Assembly: GCA_900319005.1 (NCBI GenBank)
Contig: ONMV01000007.1
Coordinates: forward strand, 1-55,048
Length of the DNA: 55,048 bases
Direction: 5' to 3'
Source of the DNA: an uncultured Bacteroidales bacterium
GTDB lineage: Bacteria; Bacteroidota; Bacteroidia; Bacteroidales; Paludibacteraceae
A program made the translations under genes and the position numbers. A model generated the notes under the pieces. That model searched no databases, was not told where the DNA came from, and worked only from the letters and a program-made list of their open reading frames with translations. Shown one piece after another: positions 35,798 to 45,800 of the stretch. Position 1 is the stretch's first letter; every line of letters starts with the position of its first letter.

Positions 35798-38605
35798 ATG
35801 CGACAGATCAAATTTTACATACTATCCCTACTCTTGTGCTTCGCCGGGACGGTGATGGCGCAAGAAGCACCGGAACGCACGAGTATATCGGGTGTTGTAG
35901 TAGATGGTGACACCGGTGAAACCCTGCCTTTCGTTCAGATTTACTTCCTCAAATCCACCACCAACAAGGGTGTAATTCCTTCGGAGGTTGGTACAACATC
36001 TGATATGGACGGTAATTTCACGATCAGTAACACACAAGGTTATACCTCGCTGAATTTTCAGATGGTGGGTTTCAAGACGGAGTTGCTGACCTTACGCAAG
36101 GGGCAGAACAGAAAGAACGTCAAGGTCAAACTGACACCGGACGTGTATGGTCTGCAAGATATCGTGGTAACGCCGAAGAACCGTAAGCGCGATTATAAGC
36201 GTAAAGGCAACCCCGCTGTTGAGTTGATCCAGAACGTGATTGCCCACAAAGAGCAACATTGTGTAAAGGCTTCCGACCAATACACCGCTCAGACCTATCA
36301 CCGAATGTCCTTCGCGTTAGATAATATCAAGGTCAATTGGGAAAAACCATTCTGGAAGAATTTCCTATTCGTCAAGAAATATATCGACACGACGGGCGTC
36401 TATCCCAGTGTGACGGTCAGTATCCGCGAGCATATGAGCGAGGAGTATTACCAACGCAAACCTCACCGCGAGAAGAAGATACTCAAGAAAAAGCGTACGT
36501 TCGGTTTGGAGGATTTGATTGGTTCGGGTTCGTTCCAAGAGAATATCAATGCGGTCTTCAAAGATGTGGAGATCAATGACAATAACATGCAGTTATTGTT
36601 CAACCGCTTTGTATCCCCACTAAACTCTACGATAGCCGTGACTTTCTATCAGTACTATATCATGGATACGATATTGGTGGATGGGTATCCGTGTATTGAC
36701 TTGGCTTTCGTGCCGGTTAACTCGCAGAGTTATGGTTTTACAGGTCACCTCTATATCGTCAATGACTCGACGTACCGAATCAAGAAATACGCCATCAATG
36801 TACCACCGGAGATCAACCTTAACTTCGTAAGTAACTTCTCCGTGGAGCATAATTACAAGCAATTGGAGAATGGTATCTGGGCGCCGGACAGGACTACTAC
36901 CTACGCCAAGTTCTATATCCTCAACAACAAGCGAGGTCTGCTTGCCCGGCAAACGAAGATCTATACCAACTGGGATTTGGACACTCCTATAGACAAGGAT
37001 GTCTTCTCCAGTTTCACAAGTTCGGACGAGACCTCTCAGATCAACGATACCACTGCGGAGAACGTCAGTTCAAAAGACTGGGAGAAATTACGTCCAGAAC
37101 CGTTGAGTTGGTATGAAAATTCCGTACAGGAGTTGGTTAACGAGTTTACCCATACACCTCTTTTCAACAGCCTTGTGCTCTTTGTTAATGCCATCACCTC
37201 CGAGTATATACCCACCGAGCACTCGTCTCACTATTGGGACTCTAAGTTCGACTTCTACCCCATCTATAGCTTCGTCAGTTGGAATATGTTGGAGGGTGTG
37301 CGTCTTCGCGTCGGCGGTGCATCGACCGCTAAGTTGCACAACCAGTTTTATTTCCGCGGGTACGTCGCCTTCGGTACCAAGGACCTGCGGCCGAAAGGTA
37401 GTGGAACCGTTCTCTACACCTTCGAACCCCACGAGTGGAATGCCTATCACGGTCTGCGCCATCATATTTCCCTCACGGGCCAGTACGATGTAGAGCAACC
37501 GGGTCTTAATACAGAAGTCATTGAGCGAGATAACATCTTTGCTTCTATCCCTACCAGCAAGCCTACCATGGGATTCTACCAATACGTGACGCGTGCTAAC
37601 GTAGAGTACATGAAAGAATGGGCGAATAAATTATCCATCCGTACCCGATTTGAGTTCATGAATAACGAGGCAGCCGGAGTGCTCAGTTATGATCGCGTTG
37701 ATTGGAAGCAGCAGATCAGTGGTACAGATACCACTTGGAGCAGTACCACAACCCCCATCCGTTCATTCCGCAATTTCGAAGGACAATTCGAGATTCGCTA
37801 TTCGCCGGGAAACCGCGCTACCTATGACCGAATGGGTAAGGAGAGTACGTTCATGCTCGACAAAGATGCGCCTACCTTCAAACTCACCCACTATGTGGGT
37901 TACCTCGACGACCGGCATCACGGTGGAGACGGATTCATCTATAACCGCACGGAGTTCCTCTTCGACAAGCGTTTCTGGTTCTCCGCTTTCGGTCACCTTG
38001 ATATGCGTGTAGAGACGGGTATGATTTGGCAGAAAGTGCCTTTTGTACACCTGTATATGCCTCAAAGTAGCGGAAGTATTTTCCTCTCCAAACGCGCTTT
38101 CAACTTAATGAAACCGATGGAGTTCTTGATGGACGAGTACGTATCGCTATACGCGACATATTACATGAAAGGATGGTTGATTAACCGAATCCCGGGATTG
38201 AACAAGCTCAAGTTGCGCGGCGTGATCGGTGTATCGGTTGTCTACGGTGGTTTGACCAAGAAGAACAATCCCTTCCTGCCTACCGAAGCCGGGAATGGTC
38301 TATATGCGTTGCCGCAGGGGACTACCTTCGATCAAAACGGATATCTCTTATCAGGTACCTCCACCTCACCCATCGGCAAGTTACCTTATATCGAGATTAA
38401 CGCAGGATTCGAGAATATCCTAAAATTCATCCGAATAGACTACGTACGCCGTATCACCTATAACGACTACGAGTTGCCCTATCCTGCAAGAGATGCGGAG
38501 GGTAATGTGATGGTCAATGAAGCCGGTGAACCGATTATGGCTCGGCGTCGTATCCCCGGTTGGGGACGAAACGGCGTGAAGATATCATTCCGCTTTGCAC
38601 TATAA
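35798..38605 (+). CDS. DUF5686 / carboxypeptidase-regulatory-like outer-membrane protein
   Basis: A 935-aa exported protein. After the signal peptide (MRQIKFYILSLLLCFAGTVM, cleavage near AQ) comes a CarboxypepD_reg-like domain (about 28-125; ISGVVVDGDTGETLPFVQI, LQDIVVTP). The rest is a DUF5686-type region predicted to end as an outer-membrane beta barrel, finishing RNGVKISFRFAL with a terminal hydrophobic/aromatic strand. These proteins are widespread in Bacteroidota; some resemble TonB-dependent receptors without a plug motif. The second ATG (35798) gives the clean signal peptide; an ATG at 35780 is possible. Confidence 0.82.
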   Translation: MRQIKFYILSLLLCFAGTVMAQEAPERTSISGVVVDGDTGETLPFVQIYFLKSTTNKGVIPSEVGTTSDMDGNFTISNTQGYTSLNFQMVGFKTELLTLRKGQNRKNVKVKLTPDVYGLQDIVVTPKNRKRDYKRKGNPAVELIQNVIAHKEQHCVKASDQYTAQTYHRMSFALDNIKVNWEKPFWKNFLFVKKYIDTTGVYPSVTVSIREHMSEEYYQRKPHREKKILKKKRTFGLEDLIGSGSFQENINAVFKDVEINDNNMQLLFNRFVSPLNSTIAVTFYQYYIMDTILVDGYPCIDLAFVPVNSQSYGFTGHLYIVNDSTYRIKKYAINVPPEINLNFVSNFSVEHNYKQLENGIWAPDRTTTYAKFYILNNKRGLLARQTKIYTNWDLDTPIDKDVFSSFTSSDETSQINDTTAENVSSKDWEKLRPEPLSWYENSVQELVNEFTHTPLFNSLVLFVNAITSEYIPTEHSSHYWDSKFDFYPIYSFVSWNMLEGVRLRVGGASTAKLHNQFYFRGYVAFGTKDLRPKGSGTVLYTFEPHEWNAYHGLRHHISLTGQYDVEQPGLNTEVIERDNIFASIPTSKPTMGFYQYVTRANVEYMKEWANKLSIRTRFEFMNNEAAGVLSYDRVDWKQQISGTDTTWSSTTTPIRSFRNFEGQFEIRYSPGNRATYDRMGKESTFMLDKDAPTFKLTHYVGYLDDRHHGGDGFIYNRTEFLFDKRFWFSAFGHLDMRVETGMIWQKVPFVHLYMPQSSGSIFLSKRAFNLMKPMEFLMDEYVSLYATYYMKGWLINRIPGLNKLKLRGVIGVSVVYGGLTKKNNPFLPTEAGNGLYALPQGTTFDQNGYLLSGTSTSPIGKLPYIEINAGFENILKFIRIDYVRRITYNDYELPYPARDAEGNVMVNEAGEPIMARRRIPGWGRNGVKISFRFAL

Positions 38606-38629
38606 TAATAACCTAAAAATGCAATAACG

Positions 38630-39451
38630 ATGAAAAGAATCTTTTTAATGAGTACCCTCATTCTGCTGATTGCAGGCGTACATGCTCAAGAGGCACAAAC
38701 ACCCGATAGTATTGATACTACGACAAAAAAGGAGAACAAATTTGTTGACGCCATGAATACAGTAGGCGATGCCATAGTCAAATGGGACACAGAAACCACT
38801 CTGGACTCGCTGGATCAGGAGAAACTGCCCAAATTAGTGACCGGTGGTTTATTTATCGGCGGTAACATGAGCGATTTCCTTATCACCCGCGCCAAGTACG
38901 GAACGATTGCTTCCCATCGACGCTTTGGTGCCGAGATAGGCGGATTCATTGATTTTGCACTCACCAAACATTTTGCTATTCAACCCCAGGTTATTTTTAC
39001 CGCCCATCAGAACTATTTTGCAGCTACGGACACAACGAATGGTCTATGGTCATTCGGAATGGAGGTACCAGTCTATTTCTTAGGCCGATTCGGAAACATG
39101 CAGCAAGGCTATGTGCAGTTCGGAGGAGGATTATTCACCCATTTCACTTTTGCCGACAACAAGGGCAAATATAAGAGTGCCGACAATGTACCCCTACCAG
39201 CCAACGGAGACACGCAGTCAGAGAAAGACGGCTATAACTATAGCGAACTATATAGCCTGCACAATAACCATTTCGGTATATGTGCCATGGTCGGTTATGA
39301 GTTCAGTTTCGGCATGCAGATCAATGTACAATACAAAATCAGCCTGTCGGATATAGCCGGATTCTACAGTTCGAACAAAGGCAAAGAAATTGCGAACGCA
39401 TTGATTTATCCGCATTCCCTAAGTCTCTGTTTTGGTTATCGTTTCAAATAA
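38630..39451 (+). CDS. Outer-membrane beta-barrel (porin-like) protein
   Basis: A 273-aa exported protein with a signal peptide (MKRIFLMSTLILLIAGVHAQ). A charged linker covers about residues 21-75. The remaining sequence alternates polar and hydrophobic residues with Gly/aromatic girdles (GGLFIGGNMSDFLITRAKYG, IGGFIDFALTKHFAIQPQVI, YVQFGGGLFTHFTF) and ends SLCFGYRFK, a typical closing strand of small OmpW/OmpA-like barrels. It follows the DUF5686 gene after 24 nt. The stop lies 3 nt from the stop of the convergent gene. Confidence 0.8.
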   Translation: MKRIFLMSTLILLIAGVHAQEAQTPDSIDTTTKKENKFVDAMNTVGDAIVKWDTETTLDSLDQEKLPKLVTGGLFIGGNMSDFLITRAKYGTIASHRRFGAEIGGFIDFALTKHFAIQPQVIFTAHQNYFAATDTTNGLWSFGMEVPVYFLGRFGNMQQGYVQFGGGLFTHFTFADNKGKYKSADNVPLPANGDTQSEKDGYNYSELYSLHNNHFGICAMVGYEFSFGMQINVQYKISLSDIAGFYSSNKGKEIANALIYPHSLSLCFGYRFK

Positions 39452-39454
39452 AAA

Positions 39455-41224
39455 CTAACGACTGAAATAATTATTTCTGATCAGACGATCGGATAACGGA
39501 AACGCTTCCTCCTCGGTGATGGGGCGTTTTTGTTTATTAACGCCACAAGAGACATCGTTCGGTTCATCCAACAGATTGATACCAAAGCCATGCCAACGAT
39601 AGTCTTCCACCCCTAAGAGCGATTGATAAGTAGGATAGATATCCATCTGGTAGCAATCCTCCGAATAATGGGGGTTATTGCTGATCTTCGGCGAATAGAT
39701 GATAAGCGGCAAGCAGTCGTCCATAGGGGTAAGGGATGCTATCCATTTATGGTCTGCGTCCGTATATTTATTACGCCAACGATCCGCATAACGCTGCATT
39801 TGTTGCCGTTTCTCGCGATGCAGGATACGATGGTCCCCGGTGATGACAATGGTATAGTCCTGCAAGACGGTATCGGTCTCTATCTTCCGGATAAAATGCG
39901 CCAAACCATCATCCAGGGCATTGAAACCGCGAATGAAATTATACATCACCCAAGGCATCGTCTTGGGCAGATTCAGATTACTGTATTTCTCATTCACAAA
40001 GGGGGCATGGGTGGATTGCGTAATACACTGGATATATTTATATCCGTGATCCACAAGGCTGTCCAGTTTGCGGAAGAGGATAGTATCGATGTCACTATAG
40101 ATAATCGTGGAGTCATATCCGTAGGCAGGAGACATATGCGTTTGATTCCATACACAAGTGTCATGCGGAAGAAGACAGATGGCGCTATCCGGCGCTAATT
40201 TCATGATAGCAGGGAACGTATTATCGGCATAGTGCATACAGGTAGCACCGGCATTGATAGGCAGCAGTCCGGTATTGACAATCATCTGACCATCCGCAGA
40301 AGGTGCACCCACGATCTGGGTATGAATACGATTGGCGTAGAAGACGTGCTCATTCGTAGTCAGACGATAGAGGTTCGGCATGATCTTAGGCGTCAAGACC
40401 CAGTTCTCCAAACTCTCCAGCAACACGATGATCAGCGGTCCGCTCAGCGTAGCAGTGTCCTGCCCCTTATCCAACTGTCTCATCATAGCATAGTCATGCG
40501 GCGTGAGAGGACGATCGGGCTGAATATCATTGACCATCAAATAATAATCCGAACTGATATATAAAGGCGAATAGAGCACACTGGTATTTGCTACAGTAGT
40601 AGGGAAATGGGTACCATAAACCGGTTCCCGATGCTCGCGAATGAACGGCATAGCATCGTATTGGGCTTTTTGATGGGTCAAGTTCTCTATATTATTCACA
40701 TAGAGGACTTCCGCAAACAGACGCATCCCTATCGCCAGAAGAATGGTGATTAGCCCTCCCCACCAATTCCGTTTGCTCTGTATAGTAAAGAAATAGATGC
40801 AGCAGAAAAGCGCTGTCAGACCATAGAAGAGGAGGTCTATCCCCCATTCGATATAGATGAGCACCGACCAGAAATAGCCATTGAGGTTCGCCGACATATT
40901 AAATGCCTCCGCATCCAGCAATATATGATTATTGCGCATGTAAATGAGGTTGGCTACAAACCAGGTATCAATAGCTACAGACAACACTATCAACCATCGT
41001 TTATCGCGCAAGAAGAAGGTCAGAGAAGCAAAGAGCATAGCCGCTGCCATTTTGCTGATGAGCATAGCGAACCTATTCAAAGGAGTCGGCTGCAAAGCCA
41101 GTTCTTTGAAGGCAAAATGGTCAAACAGCAAAGTCTGACAGAAGATAAGGAGCGTGAACAGCCCCCACACTACCCAATTAGCTCTATATCCGACCTCCAA
41201 CCACTGTTTAATTTGCTCTCTCAT
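39455..41224 (-). CDS. Second LtaS-like membrane sulfatase-superfamily enzyme
   Basis: A 589-aa protein with about five N-terminal helices (to about residue 180) and a periplasmic sulfatase-fold domain: LIIVLLESLENWVLTP (metal Glu), VGAPSADGQMIVNTG (candidate nucleophile Ser) and DYTIVITGDHRIL (Asp-His metal pair). The ATG at 41224 overlaps the stop of the SMR-like gene (ATGA). It ends the operon GT4 - SMR - LtaS-like, which suggests that it modifies a glycolipid made by the GT4 enzyme (inference). It differs clearly from the other LtaS-like protein in this window, so they probably have different substrates. Confidence 0.8.
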   Translation of the reverse strand: MREQIKQWLEVGYRANWVVWGLFTLLIFCQTLLFDHFAFKELALQPTPLNRFAMLISKMAAAMLFASLTFFLRDKRWLIVLSVAIDTWFVANLIYMRNNHILLDAEAFNMSANLNGYFWSVLIYIEWGIDLLFYGLTALFCCIYFFTIQSKRNWWGGLITILLAIGMRLFAEVLYVNNIENLTHQKAQYDAMPFIREHREPVYGTHFPTTVANTSVLYSPLYISSDYYLMVNDIQPDRPLTPHDYAMMRQLDKGQDTATLSGPLIIVLLESLENWVLTPKIMPNLYRLTTNEHVFYANRIHTQIVGAPSADGQMIVNTGLLPINAGATCMHYADNTFPAIMKLAPDSAICLLPHDTCVWNQTHMSPAYGYDSTIIYSDIDTILFRKLDSLVDHGYKYIQCITQSTHAPFVNEKYSNLNLPKTMPWVMYNFIRGFNALDDGLAHFIRKIETDTVLQDYTIVITGDHRILHREKRQQMQRYADRWRNKYTDADHKWIASLTPMDDCLPLIIYSPKISNNPHYSEDCYQMDIYPTYQSLLGVEDYRWHGFGINLLDEPNDVSCGVNKQKRPITEEEAFPLSDRLIRNNYFSR

Positions 41225-41577
41225 ACGCGCGCAATACAAATACAACCTATGATAACCAACATCACGCCGAACCACTGCATGAAGCCCACCTGTTCATGAA
41301 AAATGAGCCAACCGGAGAGCATTCCGAAGATAAAGCCCAGACTGGTCAACGGATAAACCTGCGAAAGAGGATATTTATGCAGCATCCAAAGCCAGAATAG
41401 GTTCGCCGCAATCATCAGTCCCACGGCTATCATTAGCCAGAAATTCAGAATAACATGATGCCATAAGAACGACCAACTCCACTGCCACTGCAATCCCTGC
41501 ATCGCCAGTTTCAGCGCCACTTGGCTAAAAGCCAACATTGCTGTTTGCAACAGCATCAAAAGAATCATCGTTATCAT
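41221..41577 (-). CDS. Small four-helix transporter (SMR/EamA-like)
   Basis: A 118-aa inner-membrane protein with four helices (MITMILLMLLQTAMLAFSQV; VILNFWLMIAVGLMIAANLF; QVYPLTSLGFIFGMLSGWLI; WFGVMLVIIGCICIARV). The third helix carries the YPLTSLGF segment seen in EmrE/ArnE-like proteins, and HEQVGFMQW follows it. Members export drugs or flip undecaprenyl-linked aminosugars (ArnE/ArnF). Its overlap with GT4 (ATGA) and with the LtaS-like gene (ATGA) favours a flippase role in one glycolipid pathway (inference). Confidence 0.82.
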   Translation of the reverse strand: MITMILLMLLQTAMLAFSQVALKLAMQGLQWQWSWSFLWHHVILNFWLMIAVGLMIAANLFWLWMLHKYPLSQVYPLTSLGFIFGMLSGWLIFHEQVGFMQWFGVMLVIIGCICIARV

Positions 41578-42746
41578 TTGCCGTGTTTCAATTTATAAGA
41601 TTGTTGAATATCCCGATAGCGAAGGATGACCTCCTCCATCACGTTTTCCCATGAGCGTGAGATGGTCGTAGAGGCTTTATGGCCCACTTTCGCCATCATC
41701 TCGGGGTGGTGCATCAGATAGACAATGCGGTCGGCATACTGCTGCAGATCGTTGGGGGTGAGGAAACCATTCACATCGGGTTGTATAACCTCCGCTGCTG
41801 TAGATTCCTGCAACATCAATGCCGGCGTATGCATCGCTGCCGCTTCGCGCACAACGAGCGGGGCGTTATCGTATAACGAGGGGAAGAGGAAAAGATCCGC
41901 TGCAGCATCAATCTTCTTCAGACGGTTTCGGTCATGAATATTTCCGAGCAGGGTCACTTTGTTCTGCAAACCCAATTCGCCAATCTTATGCTTGATATCC
42001 CGCACAGCGTATCCGGTACCGACCATGAAGAGTTGGAATGGCTGCTCCTTGATCAGCGCGAGGGCATCCAGGATAAAACCGATATTCTTCTCCCATATAT
42101 GTTGTCCCACAAAGAGCAACATCGTCTCCTCCGGCAACACACCCAGTTCCTCCCGCATCTCTTTGCGCATCGCATCAATAATGGGTTTGGGAGTATAGAA
42201 ATCATTGCCGTTCTCCACCACCTCCACATGGCCTTTATACCCATATTCGCGAAGGGTCGGCTCCACCGCTGCCTGCGGGATCCAAACTTCGTCCGCTTTC
42301 TCAAAGAAACGGATGATATGCCGTACCATCCAATCCACGATCGGTTTGCAGTGTACATTATGCTCAAAGTCCTGACGATATTTGGAATGGAAAGTAGCCA
42401 CCAAAGGTATCTGCTGCTTCTGTGCCGCCTGATAAGCCAGATCGCCAGTCACAAACGGACAATGGGCATGTACTATCTCGAACTCCATCTTCTTCCATTG
42501 GCGGAGAAAGGAGGGTGAGAGATAGGGCAATCCGTAACGGTAAGGCGCTCTAAAAGGAATAGGAATGGACGCAAAGCGATAAATGGGATACGATGCCTCT
42601 TCAATCACATGCTCCGAATGCGGGGCATAAGGAGTGATCACGGATACATCATGTCCCTTCTCATGCAACCAATACGCGTAGTTCTGCGCAGTCAACGCTA
42701 CCCCATCCAATATGGGTGCAAAATTATCATTGAAGATTCCAATCAT
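41574..42746 (-). CDS. GT4 family glycosyltransferase (diacylglycerol glucosyltransferase-like)
   Basis: A 390-aa GT-B enzyme starting MIGIFNDNFAPILDGVALTA, the arrangement of GT4 lipid glucosyltransferases. It shows the HAHCPFVTG motif (about 97-105), TFHSKYRQDF, GNGNDF-like region VVENGNDFY, LLFVGQHIWEKN and the sugar-nucleotide motif LFPSLYDNAPLVVREA (E-x7-E type, about 290-305). It probably adds glucose to a membrane lipid or lipid-linked acceptor on the cytoplasmic face. The ATG at 42746 is chosen because the promoter places the transcript start near 42762; the open frame upstream begins at a TTG within the -7 box. Confidence 0.82.
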   Translation of the reverse strand: MIGIFNDNFAPILDGVALTAQNYAYWLHEKGHDVSVITPYAPHSEHVIEEASYPIYRFASIPIPFRAPYRYGLPYLSPSFLRQWKKMEFEIVHAHCPFVTGDLAYQAAQKQQIPLVATFHSKYRQDFEHNVHCKPIVDWMVRHIIRFFEKADEVWIPQAAVEPTLREYGYKGHVEVVENGNDFYTPKPIIDAMRKEMREELGVLPEETMLLFVGQHIWEKNIGFILDALALIKEQPFQLFMVGTGYAVRDIKHKIGELGLQNKVTLLGNIHDRNRLKKIDAAADLFLFPSLYDNAPLVVREAAAMHTPALMLQESTAAEVIQPDVNGFLTPNDLQQYADRIVYLMHHPEMMAKVGHKASTTISRSWENVMEEVILRYRDIQQSYKLKHGK

Positions 42747-42767
42747 ATTGCTCAACCTTTGCGGCTG

Positions 42768-42798
42768 CAAAGGTATAAAAAAAATCCCACATACGCAA
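42768..42798 (-). promoter_or_regulatory. Promoter of the GT4 - SMR - LtaS-like operon
   Basis: Minus-strand TTG (42796-42798) in the context ATTTGCGTATGTG, 20-bp spacer, TACCTTTG (42768-42775). Confidence 0.76.
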
Positions 42799-42834
42799 AT
42801 GTACGCGGGATTTTTTTCTAAATTACTTTACTTT

Positions 42835-45800
42835 TTACGGCATCGCAATGATTTTACCGGATTTGAAATACCCATTTGTGCTAATGAAACCATAGAAGTA
42901 AATCTGTCCCGGTTTGATATCAATGAGTTTACCGCAGCTGAAGTCAATTACGTCCAGCAAGACGTCTTTTCCTTGTCCGCCGTCTTCTTCATTATCCTTG
43001 AAGGCAGACTTCGCCACTTCAATATCATTCGGATCAGCAACCGGCACTTTCTCCGCCAATAACTGGCGTCCTGCCTGGTCGTAGAGCATGAAGGTGACAT
43101 CACTATTAATCGTAGCGACAAACAGTTGGAATTTGCCTACGCGACGCAGGAAGACATCGTTCGCCGAGGGATGCGGACGACCATAGTTGATACCCGATAC
43201 CTCAAAGTAGATACGATAGATACGTTTTTCTCCACTGAGAGATACGCACTCTATTTGGATGGTATCACCCGGCTGATTCTTATGCATGATAGCATAAGTG
43301 CCATCTTCCAATTCCTTAGAGTCCGTCTCTATCGCCACATTCTCCGATGTCTTCTTCACCGTGATACTCGGGATTCCCGCACCGTTCTTGAGTTTATATA
43401 CATATACGGTATCCAGATCCGGCATATAGCCCTCCAATTCCAACTCATCCAGATAAATCATTTGGAGCGTGTTGCAGGTATCTTTGCCTAACTCCTGATA
43501 AATGGTGTATGTTCTATCGGTGGTTTCATCCTGAGCAATGACGCGGATGGTGATTGTTCCTTTTTCGTCCAACGCAACCTCCTTCTTAGCGAGCGGATCA
43601 CCGGTAACAATCTCCGTAATGTCCTCCAAGGTGTACTTGGTTTCCGTACCGAACGGAAGAGAGATTGTCTCGGTATATTCCATTTCCGCAAACTCGACGG
43701 TCTGTTCTCCCACCGTCACGCTCGTTAAGGAAGCGTCATTATTACGATTGAAGACAAACGTCAGTTTATATACCGTTTCGTTCTCTTCATTAGGCGAAAC
43801 GACAAGGATGAGTACTTCTTTCTTTACGACAGACAGTTCATTCTCCACCATCTCTACATGCTGCAATGTATCTGTGGGGATGCACTTGATTTCCGGCACG
43901 TCATAGCTTGTGCGAGCAGGATCGTAAGGCATGACGATGGTGTACTCTGCTATATCGGATTCGAAGAAGAACATGTCGTACGGCAGTTGTTTGCCTTTGT
44001 CCGTAATGATGATGTTCGCGAGGGTAGCTATATCGGATTTCACACGCTCGAAGGTGAGCACATAGGTCATCTGCGTACCATCCTCAGCGGTTACAATCAC
44101 TTTGACTACGTCGCCCTCCGGCATGATTTCATAGGTCTGTGCCTCTTCACGTTTGGTGACGGAGATAACGGGTATCTCTTCTCCCAAACCGATCTCTACG
44201 CGATAGTTCGGTTTCTCGGGATCCCATCCGGGCACACGGCTGTTACCATACTTGATCTCGATAGGCGTAGCGTCGGACGAGAGTTCAACGGGGAACTGAA
44301 CGGTATAGGTACGTGATTGGTTACCGGACTCGGCCGTTACCGTGATCGCGTACTTATAATCGAGCGTCTTATCCACGGACACATCCATCAATGTATCCAC
44401 TTTGCATTTCTGCCATTCGTCGCCCAGAATCGGTTCTATACGGAGGTACTGACCATCGAGTGCTGCAGCTTCGGCTGCCGTCAGGGTCTTGTACTTGTAC
44501 TCGAGCACATTTGGATCGAAAGGTTTGAGTTCATTACCATTCACAAGGATTCCTTGCAAACGGTCGTTCTCCGACTTATTGATCTTATAGGAGATCGTGT
44601 ATTGGTTCACATAAGTCGTATCTTCCGCCGTAACTGTGATTTGACGCACCAAAGTCTTAGCAATCGAGTCGTACTCTACGGTATCTAACTTCACCGTCGG
44701 GAACTCCTCATCGTCAGGCCAATAGAGATCCGGGAACTGCTTCGAGCCTACAGTCAACGTATCAGAATAATAGAATACTTCGGGGTTATAGTTCTTCAGC
44801 GTATCTCTGTTCGCCAAGATATAATCGAGCGTAGCTTTGGACGAGAGTTTGACGTTGAACGAGAGGGTATAAGTGGTCTTGTGGTTCTTATCATCCTCAT
44901 AATCTTCCGCCATCACAAGGATGGTAACCAAACCGTTGTTATTCGTGATTGAATAGGTTGCATTCTCATCCTGCGGAGTTACCGAGATCTTCGGCATCGC
45001 CTCGCCTGTTTTGAGCGTGAAGGAATAGAAATAGGTATAGGGATCGAAACCTTCGATAGGCAAACTACCCAACTCTATTTCCTGGAGCAACGAGTTATCC
45101 GATTTCTGCTGGTTGAAACGGAGCATATAGGTGTTTGTAGTCACTCCATCCACAGCCGTTACATGCAGCAGGAAGATATCCGTTTTCTCCTCGTGTTGAT
45201 GTTCGATCTCTACTTTCTGACCGTCCATCTTCAGTTGTGCGCTCACTTCCGGCAAAACTTTGCTACCCTTGAGAGGGATCACATAGTTGTTATTACCCCC
45301 ATCAAAAGAGAGGTCGCTATCAAACTTATCCATCGGTTTGCCATCAAAGAGGATATTTGCCAACTGGGCATCGTTCGATTGGTTCTCCACATAGATTTCA
45401 ATGATATAATCGGAACTGGTACCATCCTCCGCAGTCACACGGAGGGTATCGCGATACTGGTGACCGGCGGTGATTACACCCACTCGTGTCTCCACTTTCT
45501 GGAAACGATCATCGGAAGTATAATCAATATTGATATCATCCGTTTTGAGCGAAACTGAATAGAAGTGACGTCCCGCCTCGAAATAATCGAGCGCCTCACC
45601 ATTGATAATGATTCCCGTCAGGTCGGAGCAATGACTGGGTGCGGCATTGATGGTGAGGTAGTAATAAGCATTAGCGTTTCCGTCCTCGCTGGTCACAGTG
45701 AGGATAGTCTCTTCGCCGTTCAGTTCACCCGTTTGAAGGCTTACTCGCTGCCCTGGATGACCTACGAGATAAGATACGTTCGGCATCTTCGGTTGCTTTG

